DNA of 64,000 nucleotides from Phallusia mammillata. Taxonomy: Eukaryota; Chordata; Ascidiacea; Phlebobranchia; Ascidiidae. The notes beneath the pieces are model-generated. The model was not told where the DNA came from. It saw only the letters and a program-made list of their open reading frames with translations, and did not search any database. Every line of letters starts with the position of its first letter. The first letter of the stretch is position 1. The stretch spans positions 124,001 to 188,000 of the forward strand of contig QLIY01000045.1 in NCBI GenBank assembly GCA_003260075.1, written 5' to 3'. Shown in pieces: positions 26,711 through 36,243 of the stretch. The position numbers and the translations under genes are program-made.

Positions 26711-28227
26711 GCTCTTCTGGTTCGGCTCGGGCGCTACGGGCCAATGATAAGATATGCGGGCGCGCTCATCGCCGTAAATAAATAAATCAACGAAGGATCC
26801 CGAAGCTGCTCCTATACGCCGCAATAATCTGGCATTTACATATTCAAGAAAAACTCGGAGCATAAATCATTTATACCACGCAATATTGCGACCAGCGCAG
26901 CCTTCTTTAATTCAACCCGGGGTGACCGTTGGCCTTTTTCCGTGCATCTCGCTGTTGACGCACGCCTCAGGTTGCCGTGACGTTTCACGCAATGCGTAAG
27001 TATCGATTGAGCACAGACCGTAAAGCTTTTAGCTGAACGTAACACCATTAGTGCCACCAACCTTGCTAAGCTGCGTTTCCTTTCTCAAGTTACAAATGAC
27101 GTAAAGATTTCATCTATCGTGGTTCCACTTATGTTAGGTTCTACTCGGTTAGTAATAGCCGTGTCACAAGGTAATTACTAATACTCCATTCCAGTACTTA
27201 ACATACCTGTCAGGTTAGTTTTCGCAGTAATTGCTTGTCACCAATCTTGATCAATAGACCACCAAATCTAAAACGAGAAGCGATTAGCAATATGATTTAT
27301 CATTGTTGTCTGAATTTGTTAAAGCCTCATTATTGTATCTTGTCGCAAAATATTATGGTTAAAGTTCTCACTAGAAATAAAATAACACACATTCGGTGTG
27401 ATTAATGTGACATTACGAGACTTAAACTTATAAACACTGAAAAATGACTAAACACTGAAAAAAAACACATCTTGGATTAAGTAGGTATAGATTGGTTGGA
27501 GCCGTATAAAAATTAACACATCGCTCAGACTTTTTACCCCGAGGTTTTGTGTCATATCCTTTTGCTGCTTTCGTGTACATTATTTATAAGATACTTATTT
27601 GCGCCATATGTGCATTTTATTTGAATTTTTGGGTCGAGAAAAAACAAAGTTTTTTACGCCGTTCGAACCCAAGGAGCGGAATGCACTTGGCCGAATGGTC
27701 CAAGGCGCCACATACAGATACGAAAAAGAAAAGTCAAGTGGACTCACATACAGACACGAAAAGAAAAGTCAAGTGGAAATTTTCGCTGATTTTGATCCTC
27801 AGCGGCATCTTGTGATAACTAAACAATACGAAACCGACATTGGCTGCCAAACTCGTAACAACGAAAACTCGTACACTAACATGCTTTTTACCCTCTAAAA
27901 ACGATATAAAAAACATTAGTGATTTAAACGAAGTGAAAAAAAACACATGGTCCTAATTAAACCGGCGGAAATACGTTTTATTTTCAGTTTATCTAATCTT
28001 GCGTTTAGTGACCATGCGACATAACGTAGAGCATTTGAACTGAATCTTTTTCTGTGCACCCGTGGTTTTCCGGTCACGGAGGATCCAGTTTGGGTCCATT
28101 TAACCACAGGTCCTCCTTAACCCTCCGTAATTACGTTTGAAGCATTCCGGGTTCTGTGGTCCAACGTCGGGCCTGATCTGTTAGCGCTTTTACCACAGCT
28201 CTCTTTTGGTGGGGGGGGGGCAGAGCA
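26711..28227. other. Upstream region of the beta-subunit gene, no gene recognised
   Basis: AT-rich sequence with a short direct repeat near 27.73-27.77 kb (ACGAAAAGAAAAGTCAAGTG-like, twice). A 10-base G run at 28213-28222 abuts the transposon that follows. No coding signal seen. Confidence 0.4.
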
Positions 28228-28636
28228 GAGGTCACCCACCTACGGCCGGCGGGCCGAATCCGGCCCTCGAAGTCATTTCATCCAGGCCGCGACCACATTT
28301 TTTGGTTTGCCAAATCGTATTGATAACTTGGTAACATTCAAAAAATATTCTGCTCCTTACGAATGTTTCCGTTCCGTGCGCATAAATTGCCTTCTTTCGT
28401 TACTTGTGACATAATATACAAGCATTCCTCGTAAGATGAGACTAACTATACAATTTACCAGTCGCATTGCCAGATTTTAAATGAGATTATATAAAGACCA
28501 TGTCTTGGCGGCACTATAAAAATCGCCTCGCGGGCTAAGTTTGGAAAGACGGCGCTAAGGCCTAAAAACTATGCGACAAGGGCGAATCATTATTAAACTT
28601 ATCCGGCCCGCAGTGAAAATAGTTTGGTGACCCCTG
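28228..28636. mobile_element. Non-autonomous hAT-type MITE
   Basis: Begins CAGAGGTCACCCACCT and ends GTTTGGTGACCCCTG, so the ends are inverted repeats of the CAGGGGTCACCAAAC kind common to hAT elements. The interior carries the GC-rich CGGCGGGCCGAATCCGGCCC and, near the other end, TCCGGCCCGC. Length is 409 bases with no transposase. The flanking 8-mers GGGCAGAG and GTGTAGAG agree at 6 of 8 positions, the size of a hAT target duplication. Confidence 0.65.
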
Positions 28637-28673
28637 GTGTAGAGAATGGTGAGATGTAAAATTCAAGTAGCGC

Positions 28674-28772
28674 CTGGTGCTCGTTGGTTTGTGACACCCG
28701 CGTGGAAAGTTTTCCGTCTGTCGCTATTATAATTTCTACATCCAGCAGGGGAAGCCGGTTGTTAGTTTGCAA
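28674..28772 (-). pseudogene. Penelope-like/LINE reverse transcriptase fragment
   Basis: The minus strand encodes NNRLPLLDVEIII followed by DGKLSTRVSQTNEH, the end-of-RT signature (LPFLDV, then GKLST-V) seen in Penelope-like retroelements with a GIY-YIG domain. No start and no longer frame: a short decayed remnant. It points away from the GIY-YIG fragment next to it. Confidence 0.5.
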
Positions 28773-28822
28773 TGCCATGATGAATAGGAGGGATTACACC
28801 ATTCACCATGGAATTGCAAACT
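28764..28822. repeat. Inverted repeat between two retroelement fragments
   Basis: Arms 28764-28785 and 28801-28822 pair at 20 of 22 positions around a 15-base loop. The arm begins AGTTTGCAATGCCATGATGA. It lies between the RT remnant (minus) and the GIY-YIG remnant (plus). Confidence 0.75.
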
Positions 28823-28856
28823 AAAAAAAATTAAAAAAGTCAACATCCTACGTCAG

Positions 28857-29045
28857 ATGCTGTCGCATCCCAAAGACTACATTGATGTGCAATGCCATTA
28901 CATCGACGAAACGGGGAGGTATTTGAATACGCGCCGAAAAGATCATGAAAGGGATGTAGCCAAGAAAGATGCAAAAAATTGGCATGAGCAAAACATGCTA
29001 CTGTCCATAATCACACCATTATTTTTTCTGCTGCCAAGGTGTTAG
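28857..29045 (+). pseudogene. GIY-YIG endonuclease-like retroelement fragment
   Basis: A 62-residue frame contains YIDETGRYLNTRRKDHERDV, matching the Y-x-G-E-T-G-R-x-L-x-x-R-x-x-x-H core of GIY-YIG-type nuclease domains in Penelope-like elements. The first Gly of that core is Asp here. The frame then degenerates. A remnant, not a functional gene. Confidence 0.45.
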
Positions 29046-30186
29046 CCAGAGATACCGACTTTCACAAGCGAGGTTAGTCGTGGAACATACATTCTCACAA
29101 CAACACGCTGAACGTTTTACCCTACCCTAATGAAGGTGTCTCCAATGGGACATCGAAACGTAATAAATAGTGCTGGAAAAGCTAATAATTTGTTGATATG
29201 CAAATGCAATGCTCGAGTCAGTTTGTGCAACTGCTCGGCCGAGCATCAAAAACAGCGATGCTCGGTACGGAGTACTCGGGTTCTGACCCGACTTGGCCCA
29301 TCTAATTTTTATCAATCTGACCTTTTAATATTTGTGAACCAATCGGACCGTCCTTTTACAAATACGTTTTTTTTAATAAATTAATTTTATTACTGTTCAG
29401 GTAAAATGTTTCTGCCACGGTTTGGGCAGCGTTTCTCAAACTTTTTCAACCCTAGAAGTAGAACCACTTTTTCTTTCATTTGTTTAGCAACATTAAACAG
29501 ATTTGCTTAACAGTGCTCTCTATATGGTCCGGGTAGTCTGAATACCGACTTTTGTTTTTTTTATTTTTTTATTTATAAAGGCGAAGCACTACCCGGTGAA
29601 AATCCGACTCATTGGTACATTTAAATACTGGGACACCATCATCATGAGAACACAAAATTATCGTGTTCTAAGACCGTGCTACTGTGTCTAACAGATAATC
29701 CGGCCTTGTGTAAGACCAAATCTTCGAATATAGGGAGTGGAGTGACTTTTATTCAGTGATAACCAAACTTGTGTACCATTCAAAGGCAAAGTGTATATGG
29801 AAGACAAACTACACTACACGCAAAAATGGTAAAATCAGGGCTATCCATCGGCGGAACACCACTGCTTTATTGTTAATACCTCCAAACAAATTATTTTAAT
29901 ACAGTTTTACAAGTGTATCAAAATATTTTCAAACAAGTAGTTCATTCTACAATTTCTATTTGGAACTATCAGTAATAATTATGCATAAACCGCACTGCTG
30001 GCAACAACTATTGAAATAGTTTTGATCTAATTTAAAACAATCAAAAACTTGCCCCAGTTATACTTTTTACCCGAATGGCCGAAGTCCGATTGAATCAATG
30101 CCCACGAGAGCGGGATGCATGTTTGGACGTTGCTTACACTCAATTAATCACAAAACTGTGGAACGGCACACATCGTGTTGATAATA
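29046..30186. other. Intergenic, no gene recognised
   Basis: AT-rich sequence. GGTGTCTCCAATGGGACATC near 29.13 kb may be more of the retroelement remnant. Nothing else supportable. Confidence 0.4.
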
Positions 30187-30267
30187 ATCAAGTTTGTAGA
30201 GCTCTTCTGGCAAATGTAATTTTATTTCCGAAAATTACATTTGCCAGAAGAGCTCCACAAACTTGAT
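30187..30267. repeat. Near-perfect hairpin (37-bp stem, 7-base loop)
   Basis: Arms 30187-30223 and 30231-30267 are inverse complements with one mismatch (36 of 37) around the loop ATTTCCG. The arm begins ATCAAGTTTGTAGAGCTCTT. The stem is far longer than chance. It could be a foldback transposon remnant, a recent inverted duplication, or a small-RNA precursor. Confidence 0.85.
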
Positions 30268-30461
30268 ATTATGCCTGGCAGCAATAGCTTATATATCGTG
30301 TTGATAATGTTCGATAAGGCACTTAAATTTCAAGTGAGATGCAAGTCACAACGAATCACGCAGTCTTTTGTTGTCACTTAAACGCTAGTTTTACCAGATA
30401 TTTTCATTTCGCTTTAACTGTAAACTGTTTTGGGGGGAACAAATTAAACCAGAATAGAGCT

Positions 30462-30710
30462 TGTTGTGGAACGCAACCGCGCTATTCCCGAGCATGCGGC
30501 TCGATGCATTCTTGTGTTAATTTAATTGCTATGCGTTGTGTGTGTGTACGTTTGCAATTACTTCGTGAGCCTATAAAAGGCTGTTCACTTACTACGTTTC
30601 TATTCTATTATACTAATTTCGAATGAATACAACCTAAGTTACAACAAGCAAACTGTGCTTATTTGGACTCTGTAAAGAAGCAAGGCGCAAACGTGATTGA
30701 AAACATAACA
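30462..30710 (+). repeat. 5' LTR
   Basis: Nearly identical to the 3' LTR except for a missing stretch of about 39 bases after GTGTGTGTACG and scattered substitutions. Carries CCTATAAAAGG as a likely TATA element. Confidence 0.88.
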
Positions 30711-30717
30711 GAGTTTT

Positions 30718-30735
30718 TGGCGACGAGGATGGGAT
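30718..30735 (+). promoter_or_regulatory. Primer binding site, tRNA-Ser type
   Basis: TGGCGACGAGGATGGGAT is the complement of the 3' end of animal tRNA-Ser(GCT) including CCA (from knowledge of that tRNA). It lies 7 bases after the LTR end. Confidence 0.75.
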
Positions 30736-30779
30736 CGCTGAACTGAACGACTTGTCTCAATCTCAACGTTTGTGTCAAT

Positions 30780-31365
30780 ATGGAGAAGTTATTGGAGACG
30801 ATGCAAAAGCAGATGCAAGAGCAACAACGACGTCATGGAGAGCAACAACGACAGCATGAAGAGCAAATGAATCTTATCCTGTCTGTGTTGGAAAAGTCTT
30901 CTGGTCCCGCCGTTGCCAATTCTTATGTTGCTGCACCTAGCTTTAACCCCTTTGATTCCAGACAGAATTGTGGGACGACTACTGATTTCGCTTCTCAACA
31001 TTTGTGAAGGCTCATGCAATATCCGAAGAGGGTTGACCAAGTGGTATTGACGAACCAAACCACTACAACCTACAAGCTGCTGTCCAATTTAGCAGGACAA
31101 AGTTCGCCAGCGAAAGACGTCAACGATTTAACAATGACGGAGATTGAAGGCTTCATGAAAGATCAATTTGATCCCAAGCGTTTTATTATTTGCGAAAGGA
31201 TCCAAGAAGCAGTCTACAAAATCCGCACCGAATGAGAAGCCCAAAGAAGCTGCCCAATGTTATCGCTGTGGCAAAACTGGTCATTTTGCGCCGGTTTGCC
31301 GTCACAAGAATGCTACGTGTCGATATTGCAATCGCATAGGTCATACTGAAGATGCTTTGCCGTAA
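30780..31365 (+). pseudogene. gag remnant with CCHC zinc knuckles
   Basis: Starts MEKLLETMQKQMQEQQRRHG, a charged coiled-coil segment, and breaks frame near 31005. It resumes with capsid-like sequence to MKDQFDPKRFII and jumps at about 31200 to the nucleocapsid. The first knuckle CYRCGKTGHFAPVC is intact (C-x2-C-x4-H-x4-C). The second, CRYCNRIGHTEDAL, has lost its last Cys. Gag forms the particle and packages RNA in such elements; this copy is broken. Confidence 0.75.
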
Positions 31366-32643
31366 GAAGAAGTCCGATGTGGTCAATTCGATGACGAATG
31401 TTCATTTTCTGAAGTCAATTTCCACTCATTTCCCACTACACAAGTTGGAGGTTGTGGTGTCACTTTTTGGCAAATTTTGCGAGTTTGAGCTGGATACAGC
31501 AACCAGTGGAAATTTCTTGTCTGTCCACAATTGGAAGAGAATCGGGTCGCCTAAGCTTCGGGCTCCTGATCGACGTTTTAATTCTGCGACAGAGCACCCA
31601 GTGCCTTTGTTGGGTATGTTTACGACGCCAACTACGTATGGTGGTCGAGTCTTTGATCAAGATTTCTTTGTCACGAAAGTTCCGCGCTTAAATTTGCTTG
31701 GTCGCAATGCCATTTGTACTTTGGAGATTTCGGTTGACGACATACTGCATCATTCATCTTCCGAAGATTGTGTGAATTCCGTTGTTACGTCGGGCGACCA
31801 ACGCTATCTGCCTTTACAAGATGCTTGCCGAGGTCTTTGCAACGAGTTTAAAGACATTTTCAAACCTGAACTTGGTTGCTTGAAAGGTTTAGAGCTTGAA
31901 GTGAAGTTTCAAGCGGAGGCTAAACCGGTTTTCTTCAAGCACCGTTCTGTGCCATTTGCGCTACAAGAAGATGTTGCCCGTGAATATGATGCAGGAATTG
32001 CCCGAGGACTCCAGTGAAGTTCAATGACTGGGGTACACCGGTGGTTCCCGTTCGAAAAGCACCGTTGTCAACTCACAACAGGCCACGACTAAGACTTTGC
32101 GGGGATTTCTCAGCCACGGTAAATCCCCAATTGGCACTCCATCGACATCCACTACCCCTTTCAGATACTTTGATGCAGAAGCTTCGAGTAGGATTTGGTT
32201 TCACGAAAATCGATCTTGCAGATGCGTACAACCAAATACGTTTCGGTCCCGAAAGCCTGAAAAGGTTGGCTTTGAGCACTCACCGAGGTGTCTTGCTGCA
32301 AAATGCATTACCGTTTGACATCACCTCGGCTCCGGGATACTTTCAACAGATTATGGACGAACTGACGCAAGATCTCCCAGGAGTGGCTGTATATCTCGAT
32401 GATTTACTTGTCATCGGTTCATCGGCAAAAGATCACTTAAACAATCTTCGTCGATTGCTTCAACGTTTAAGTGAGAAGGGGCTTCGCTGTCGTTTCGAGA
32501 AATGCAAGTTTGTACAACCCACAGTTGAATACTTGGATCATATACTTTATAAAGAAGGCATCAGGAAAGCTTCTAAACTCGATGCTGTGCTCAATATGCC
32601 TGCACCGAAAGACGTATCGACGCTACATGAAAGATCAATTTGA
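31352..32643 (+). pseudogene. Protease and reverse transcriptase remnant of pol
   Basis: A protease-like stretch has ELDTATSGNFL, where an active enzyme normally has D-T/S-G, so the catalytic Gly is replaced. After a frame change near 32017 comes RT with FTKIDLADAYNQI and the catalytic VAVYLDDLLV (Y-x-D-D), ending near LNMPAPKDVSTL. The frame change and the join to gag sequence at 32629 make it non-functional as assembled. Confidence 0.8.
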
Positions 32644-32940
32644 TCCCAAGCGTTTTATTATTCGCGAAAGGTTTCGGTTTTGGAGCAACATGCAGCGAAA
32701 GCCAGGTGAAACGGTGCAGGAATTGGCCGCCCGGATTCGTCACGATGCTGCTACATGCGATTTCACCTCTATCAAAGATCCGTTGGATGAAGCTTTACGA
32801 ACCAGGTTCATCTGTTCAATATCCAATGAAGCGGTGTTGAAGGCCATGTTTAAACTCAAGTCAGATGAACTTACTTTCTCTCGTGCGATTGAGGTTGCCA
32901 TGCAGACGGAGGATGCGGCGCAAGTTGCCAAGGAAACCGT
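32629..32940 (+). pseudogene. Displaced gag (capsid) block
   Basis: Begins with MKDQFDPKRFIIRERF, the same words found in gag at 31154. It continues with the capsid sequence missing there (KPGETVQELAARIRHDAATC...). It lies between RT and RNase H, so the element has exchanged segments at a shared stretch of about 45 bases, biologically or in assembly. One ambiguous base is at 32943. Confidence 0.75.
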
Positions 32941-32959
32941 CTNTCAATGTCTCAAAGTT

Positions 32960-33350
32960 ACTCTCATCCAGTCAGCGCAACTACAGCCAAATCCAAAAAG
33001 AGGCTCTTTCAATTATCTTTGCACTGAAGAAGTTTTACCAGTATCTTTTTGGTCGTGAATTCATTCTTGTCACCGACCACAAGCTATTGTTGGCACTTTT
33101 TGGTCCTACCAAGCCAACACCTCCACTTGCGGCAAATCGGTTAGCACGATGGGCGCTTTTCCTTGGTCAGTTTAAATACAAAATCGAGTACAGGAAGACC
33201 GCCAGTCACCAGAACGCCGATGCACTCAGCCGTTTACCAGAAGGGGAAGATCCCTTTTTTGACAAAGAGGAAACTACAGATGATGTCGACACTGTTTGCA
33301 CCATCACTACGCTAAGTCGTCAAATCCAGCACACATACCCCAACACCATG
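32960..33350 (+). pseudogene. RNase H remnant of pol
   Basis: Shows NYSQIQKEALSIIFALKKF, LVTDHKLLLALF, and RKTASHQNADALSRLP, the standard order at the end of Ty3/Gypsy RNase H. It runs toward the N gap. Confidence 0.75.
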
Positions 33351-33448
33351 AAGAAGGAATCCGGAAAAGCTGATGTTCTTTCCCGAGTCATGCGTTTTTT
33401 CCAACACGGTTGGCCAACAACTCTTTCCTCGAATGATCCAGCTGCAAA

Positions 33449-33629
33449 NNNNNNNNNNNNNNNNNNNNNNNNNNNNNNNNNNNNNNNNNNNNNNNNNNNN
33501 NNNNNNNNNNNNNNNNNNNNNNNNNNNNNNNNNNNNNNNNNNNNNNNNNNNNNNNNNNNNNNNNNNNNNNNNNNNNNNNNNNNNNNNNNNNNNNNNNNNN
33601 NNNNNNNNNNNNNNNNNNNNNNNNNNNNN
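33449..33629. other. Sequence gap (N)
   Basis: 181 undetermined bases inside the retrotransposon, where integrase would be expected. Integrase is over 1 kb in intact elements, so the gap is either undersized or the region is deleted. Confidence 0.95.
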
Positions 33630-33639
33630 AACTCTCATT

Positions 33640-33802
33640 TCCGTCAGAGCATATTCCGCTGGTCCCGTCCACTGATACACCAGCATCATCCTCATCTACT
33701 CCTCCCGATTCCCCGAGGTTTGGTCCTGACAATCCCCGTCGCTCGAAGAGACAACGTCTACAGCCGAGGAGGTTCGGCTACGATGTTCAGGGTGAACAAT
33801 AA
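33640..33802 (+). pseudogene. C-terminal tail of pol
   Basis: An open frame ends at TAA 33800-33802 with a Pro/Ser-rich linker, then RRSKRQRLQPRRFGYDV, a basic tail typical after integrase in Ty3/Gypsy elements. The polypurine tract follows at once. Confidence 0.6.
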
Positions 33803-33816
33803 TTTAAAAGGGGAGG

Positions 33817-34104
33817 TGTTGTGGAACGCAACCGCGCTATTCCCGAGCACGCGGCTCGAGGCATTCTTGTGTTATTTTAATTGCTATGCGTTGTGTGTGT
33901 GTACGCGCTTGATTTGTGCCTACTGCAGGAATGTAATTGGTGCGTTTGCAATTACTTCGTGAGCCTATAAAAGGCTGTTCACTTACTACGTTACTATTCT
34001 ATTTTACTGATTTCGAATGAATACAACCTAAGTTACAACAAGCAAACTGTGCTTATTTGGACTCTGTAAAGAAGCAAGGCGCAAACGTGATTGAAAACAC
34101 AACA
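33817..34104 (+). repeat. 3' LTR
   Basis: 288 bases, the longer LTR copy. It includes the segment GCGCTTGATTTGTGCCTACT that the 5' LTR lacks. Confidence 0.88.
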
Positions 34105-36243
34105 GAGTTCCACCGCTATTATGTAGATTATACACTTATTTTTCTTGTCAAGCTCTAAAACAGGAGATAATTGTACGTTGCAAAACTATTCCGTGACACA
34201 ATAGGCATTTCCTCACGGCACCATAGTTGGACTAACAAGTAGGCAAAGTAAACTCCAGGTTAGTGGAAATATAGCAACAAAACAAGAAAAATTCAGTTTT
34301 GGATTGGTGTAGCCTACTCGCCACCAAAACACCAGTCACAGGCTACCAATACTGTTTTGGGTACCAAAAACATGGCCTCTAAAGTGCCACGATACAGTGG
34401 TTAAAAGTGCCAGTTAAACTGTAATGAAAGTAAGTATAAACTTACCATTTTGGATGTAAGGTAGGTAGGTGAAAGAAGTCATGAAAGTATACCAGACCCG
34501 AAAGCACACGCTAGATGACATTCACCAAGTTTCACTTGTCACCTGACACGTTTCATTTCATAATTTAACCCGTTCTGCAGCGTCTCTGCACATTTAATCA
34601 ACACAAAGTCGCACGACTCACATCAACCAACCAGTTTGATTTGATTGCAATCCATGAAAAACCAATAGTTACTTCACAAAGTCGACAACTTTCGCGCCAA
34701 AAAACGTTACACCGATTCGCGCTGTTACACTCGTCTATTTGAAAATGTAAGTTATTTCTTGAACGTGTAAGGTTTTGATATATGAATAGTTACAAAAAAT
34801 GCAACGTTTATAGTGATTTATAGATCTTAATAATGCCGATAAACAGTTGCGCATTCGGAAAAATGCGTTGTGCTGATGAGAATACCCATGACCACGTGAC
34901 AATGTGTTTGCCGGCGCATGGGTGAAGACGCTGCCATTCTAGATATTTTATAGGTAGATTTGGATAATTTGGTTAATCCTAGATGTAAAATTGGGGATCT
35001 AGATGATGGCTATAAAATTTAGATACCTTTTTTAACGTTTGTAAAGGCTATAGGAACTGTACAAGCCTACAAACGTTGCAGTTATAACTGTAACAGAAAA
35101 AATACAGGGAAAAAACTGAAGAAGTACAGGAAACTAAGCTTTTTTAACATCTAATATAGAGCAATTTATATTAAAAACCTTCATATGTGTTGTTGTTTGA
35201 GTAATATATATATTACATTAAAGTGGATAATTTTATGTGTAGATATATATTTTTTGATGTTTCGTTTTTCAATCTAGATGATCATGATTTTAGATATTTT
35301 GGGGGTCAAACTAGATTATTTCATTCAAACAAAAGTGGCAGTGGCAGCCCTGGTGAAGTAATGTCGATTGTGTGAGAAATATGTTTGATGTAAATGCGTA
35401 AATTACGCAGAATAGAAGAGACCAATAATTTTGAAGAATTTTGTTGTTGTCTATGTAAATCTTAATACGTCTAAGAGTATTTTTAAAGAAGTATGTCCTG
35501 TTTAGCGGTGTGGAAATCACAACACAACAAAGAACAAACCAAGGGATATTTAAACAGGAACACCATCTTTGTGATTGTTTAGTGATATTGTGCAGCTATG
35601 TTTTCGAAATAAGCTCAACTTGACCAGGTGGCAGGTCAATATTTTAAATATTTTCATTGTAGTAAACTTTCTAGCAACCAGTTCAGCTGTTACCTTGACT
35701 TGACATGTGTCATGTTATTTTTTTTTATCCAACTAAGTAATTGGATAAGTGGTTTGGGTAAGATTTTATGCATAACATTATTGCAACACTGTCCATGCCT
35801 GAAACAGATTCAGAGATTTCCTGATGTTCTTCTGAATGGTTTTGTAACAGTTTCGTTGCGCAGGCATTTTTCGTGATATTCTAAAAGTTTTCATGTTGTT
35901 ACAAATCCTCATCTAAACCAAAATATCACTAACCATCGTGTTTTTACCTACCAAACAGTGGTTTTCACCAGAAAACTCGGCAATTGCTGAAAACTGGTTT
36001 ATATAGTTCTAATTCTATGTTATTTCATCACAAAACCCCCAGCTACTTATACACCGGCGCCCTAAATGTGGGTGGAAATTGAGTTCAGCATTTTAACATT
36101 GCCCTGCTGAATTGCCTGAATTTTCTGCAAACATTTTCTTTTTAGTATGGTGATTGGTCCCACAGTACGTTGCAATAGGTACTTATATATTTGCATTGTT
36201 AATTATCTGTATCCTAATTTTCAGAAATAAATTTTGTATAATT
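34105..36243. other. Upstream region of EIF3D
   Basis: No coding signal. An E2F-type site and CACGTG (about 34,893) at 34.7-34.9 kb suggest a promoter, but the start codon is 1.3 kb away, so a non-coding first exon or another transcript is possible. The bases just before the ATG look like a splice acceptor (CTAATTTTCAG, 36215-36225). Confidence 0.4.
34690..34701. promoter_or_regulatory. E2F-type site
   Basis: TTTCGCGCCAAA matches the E2F/DP consensus TTTSGCGCSAAA exactly. Context is a CpG-containing patch in AT-rich DNA. Sequence match only. Confidence 0.35.

Larger units (their letters stand above)
30462..34104 (+). mobile_element. Ty3/Gypsy-type LTR retrotransposon, rearranged and inactive
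   Basis: Two LTRs (30462-30710 and 33817-34104) both begin TGTTGTGGAACGC and end in AACA, giving short inverted ends TGTTG/CAACA. Between them are a primer binding site, gag, CCHC knuckles, protease, RT, RNase H, an integrase-like tail and a polypurine tract (AAAAGGGGAGG just before 33817). Reading frames are broken several times, a gag block is displaced between RT and RNase H, and a 181-base N gap removes most of the integrase region. Flanking five-mers GAGCT and GAGTT differ at one base, so the target duplication is uncertain. Confidence 0.9.

Noticed and set aside
34731-34750. TCTATTTGAA followed by a GTAAG donor, resembling the Ciona spliced leader
   Set aside because: Only about ten bases agree and no Sm site or snRNA-like structure was seen next to it.
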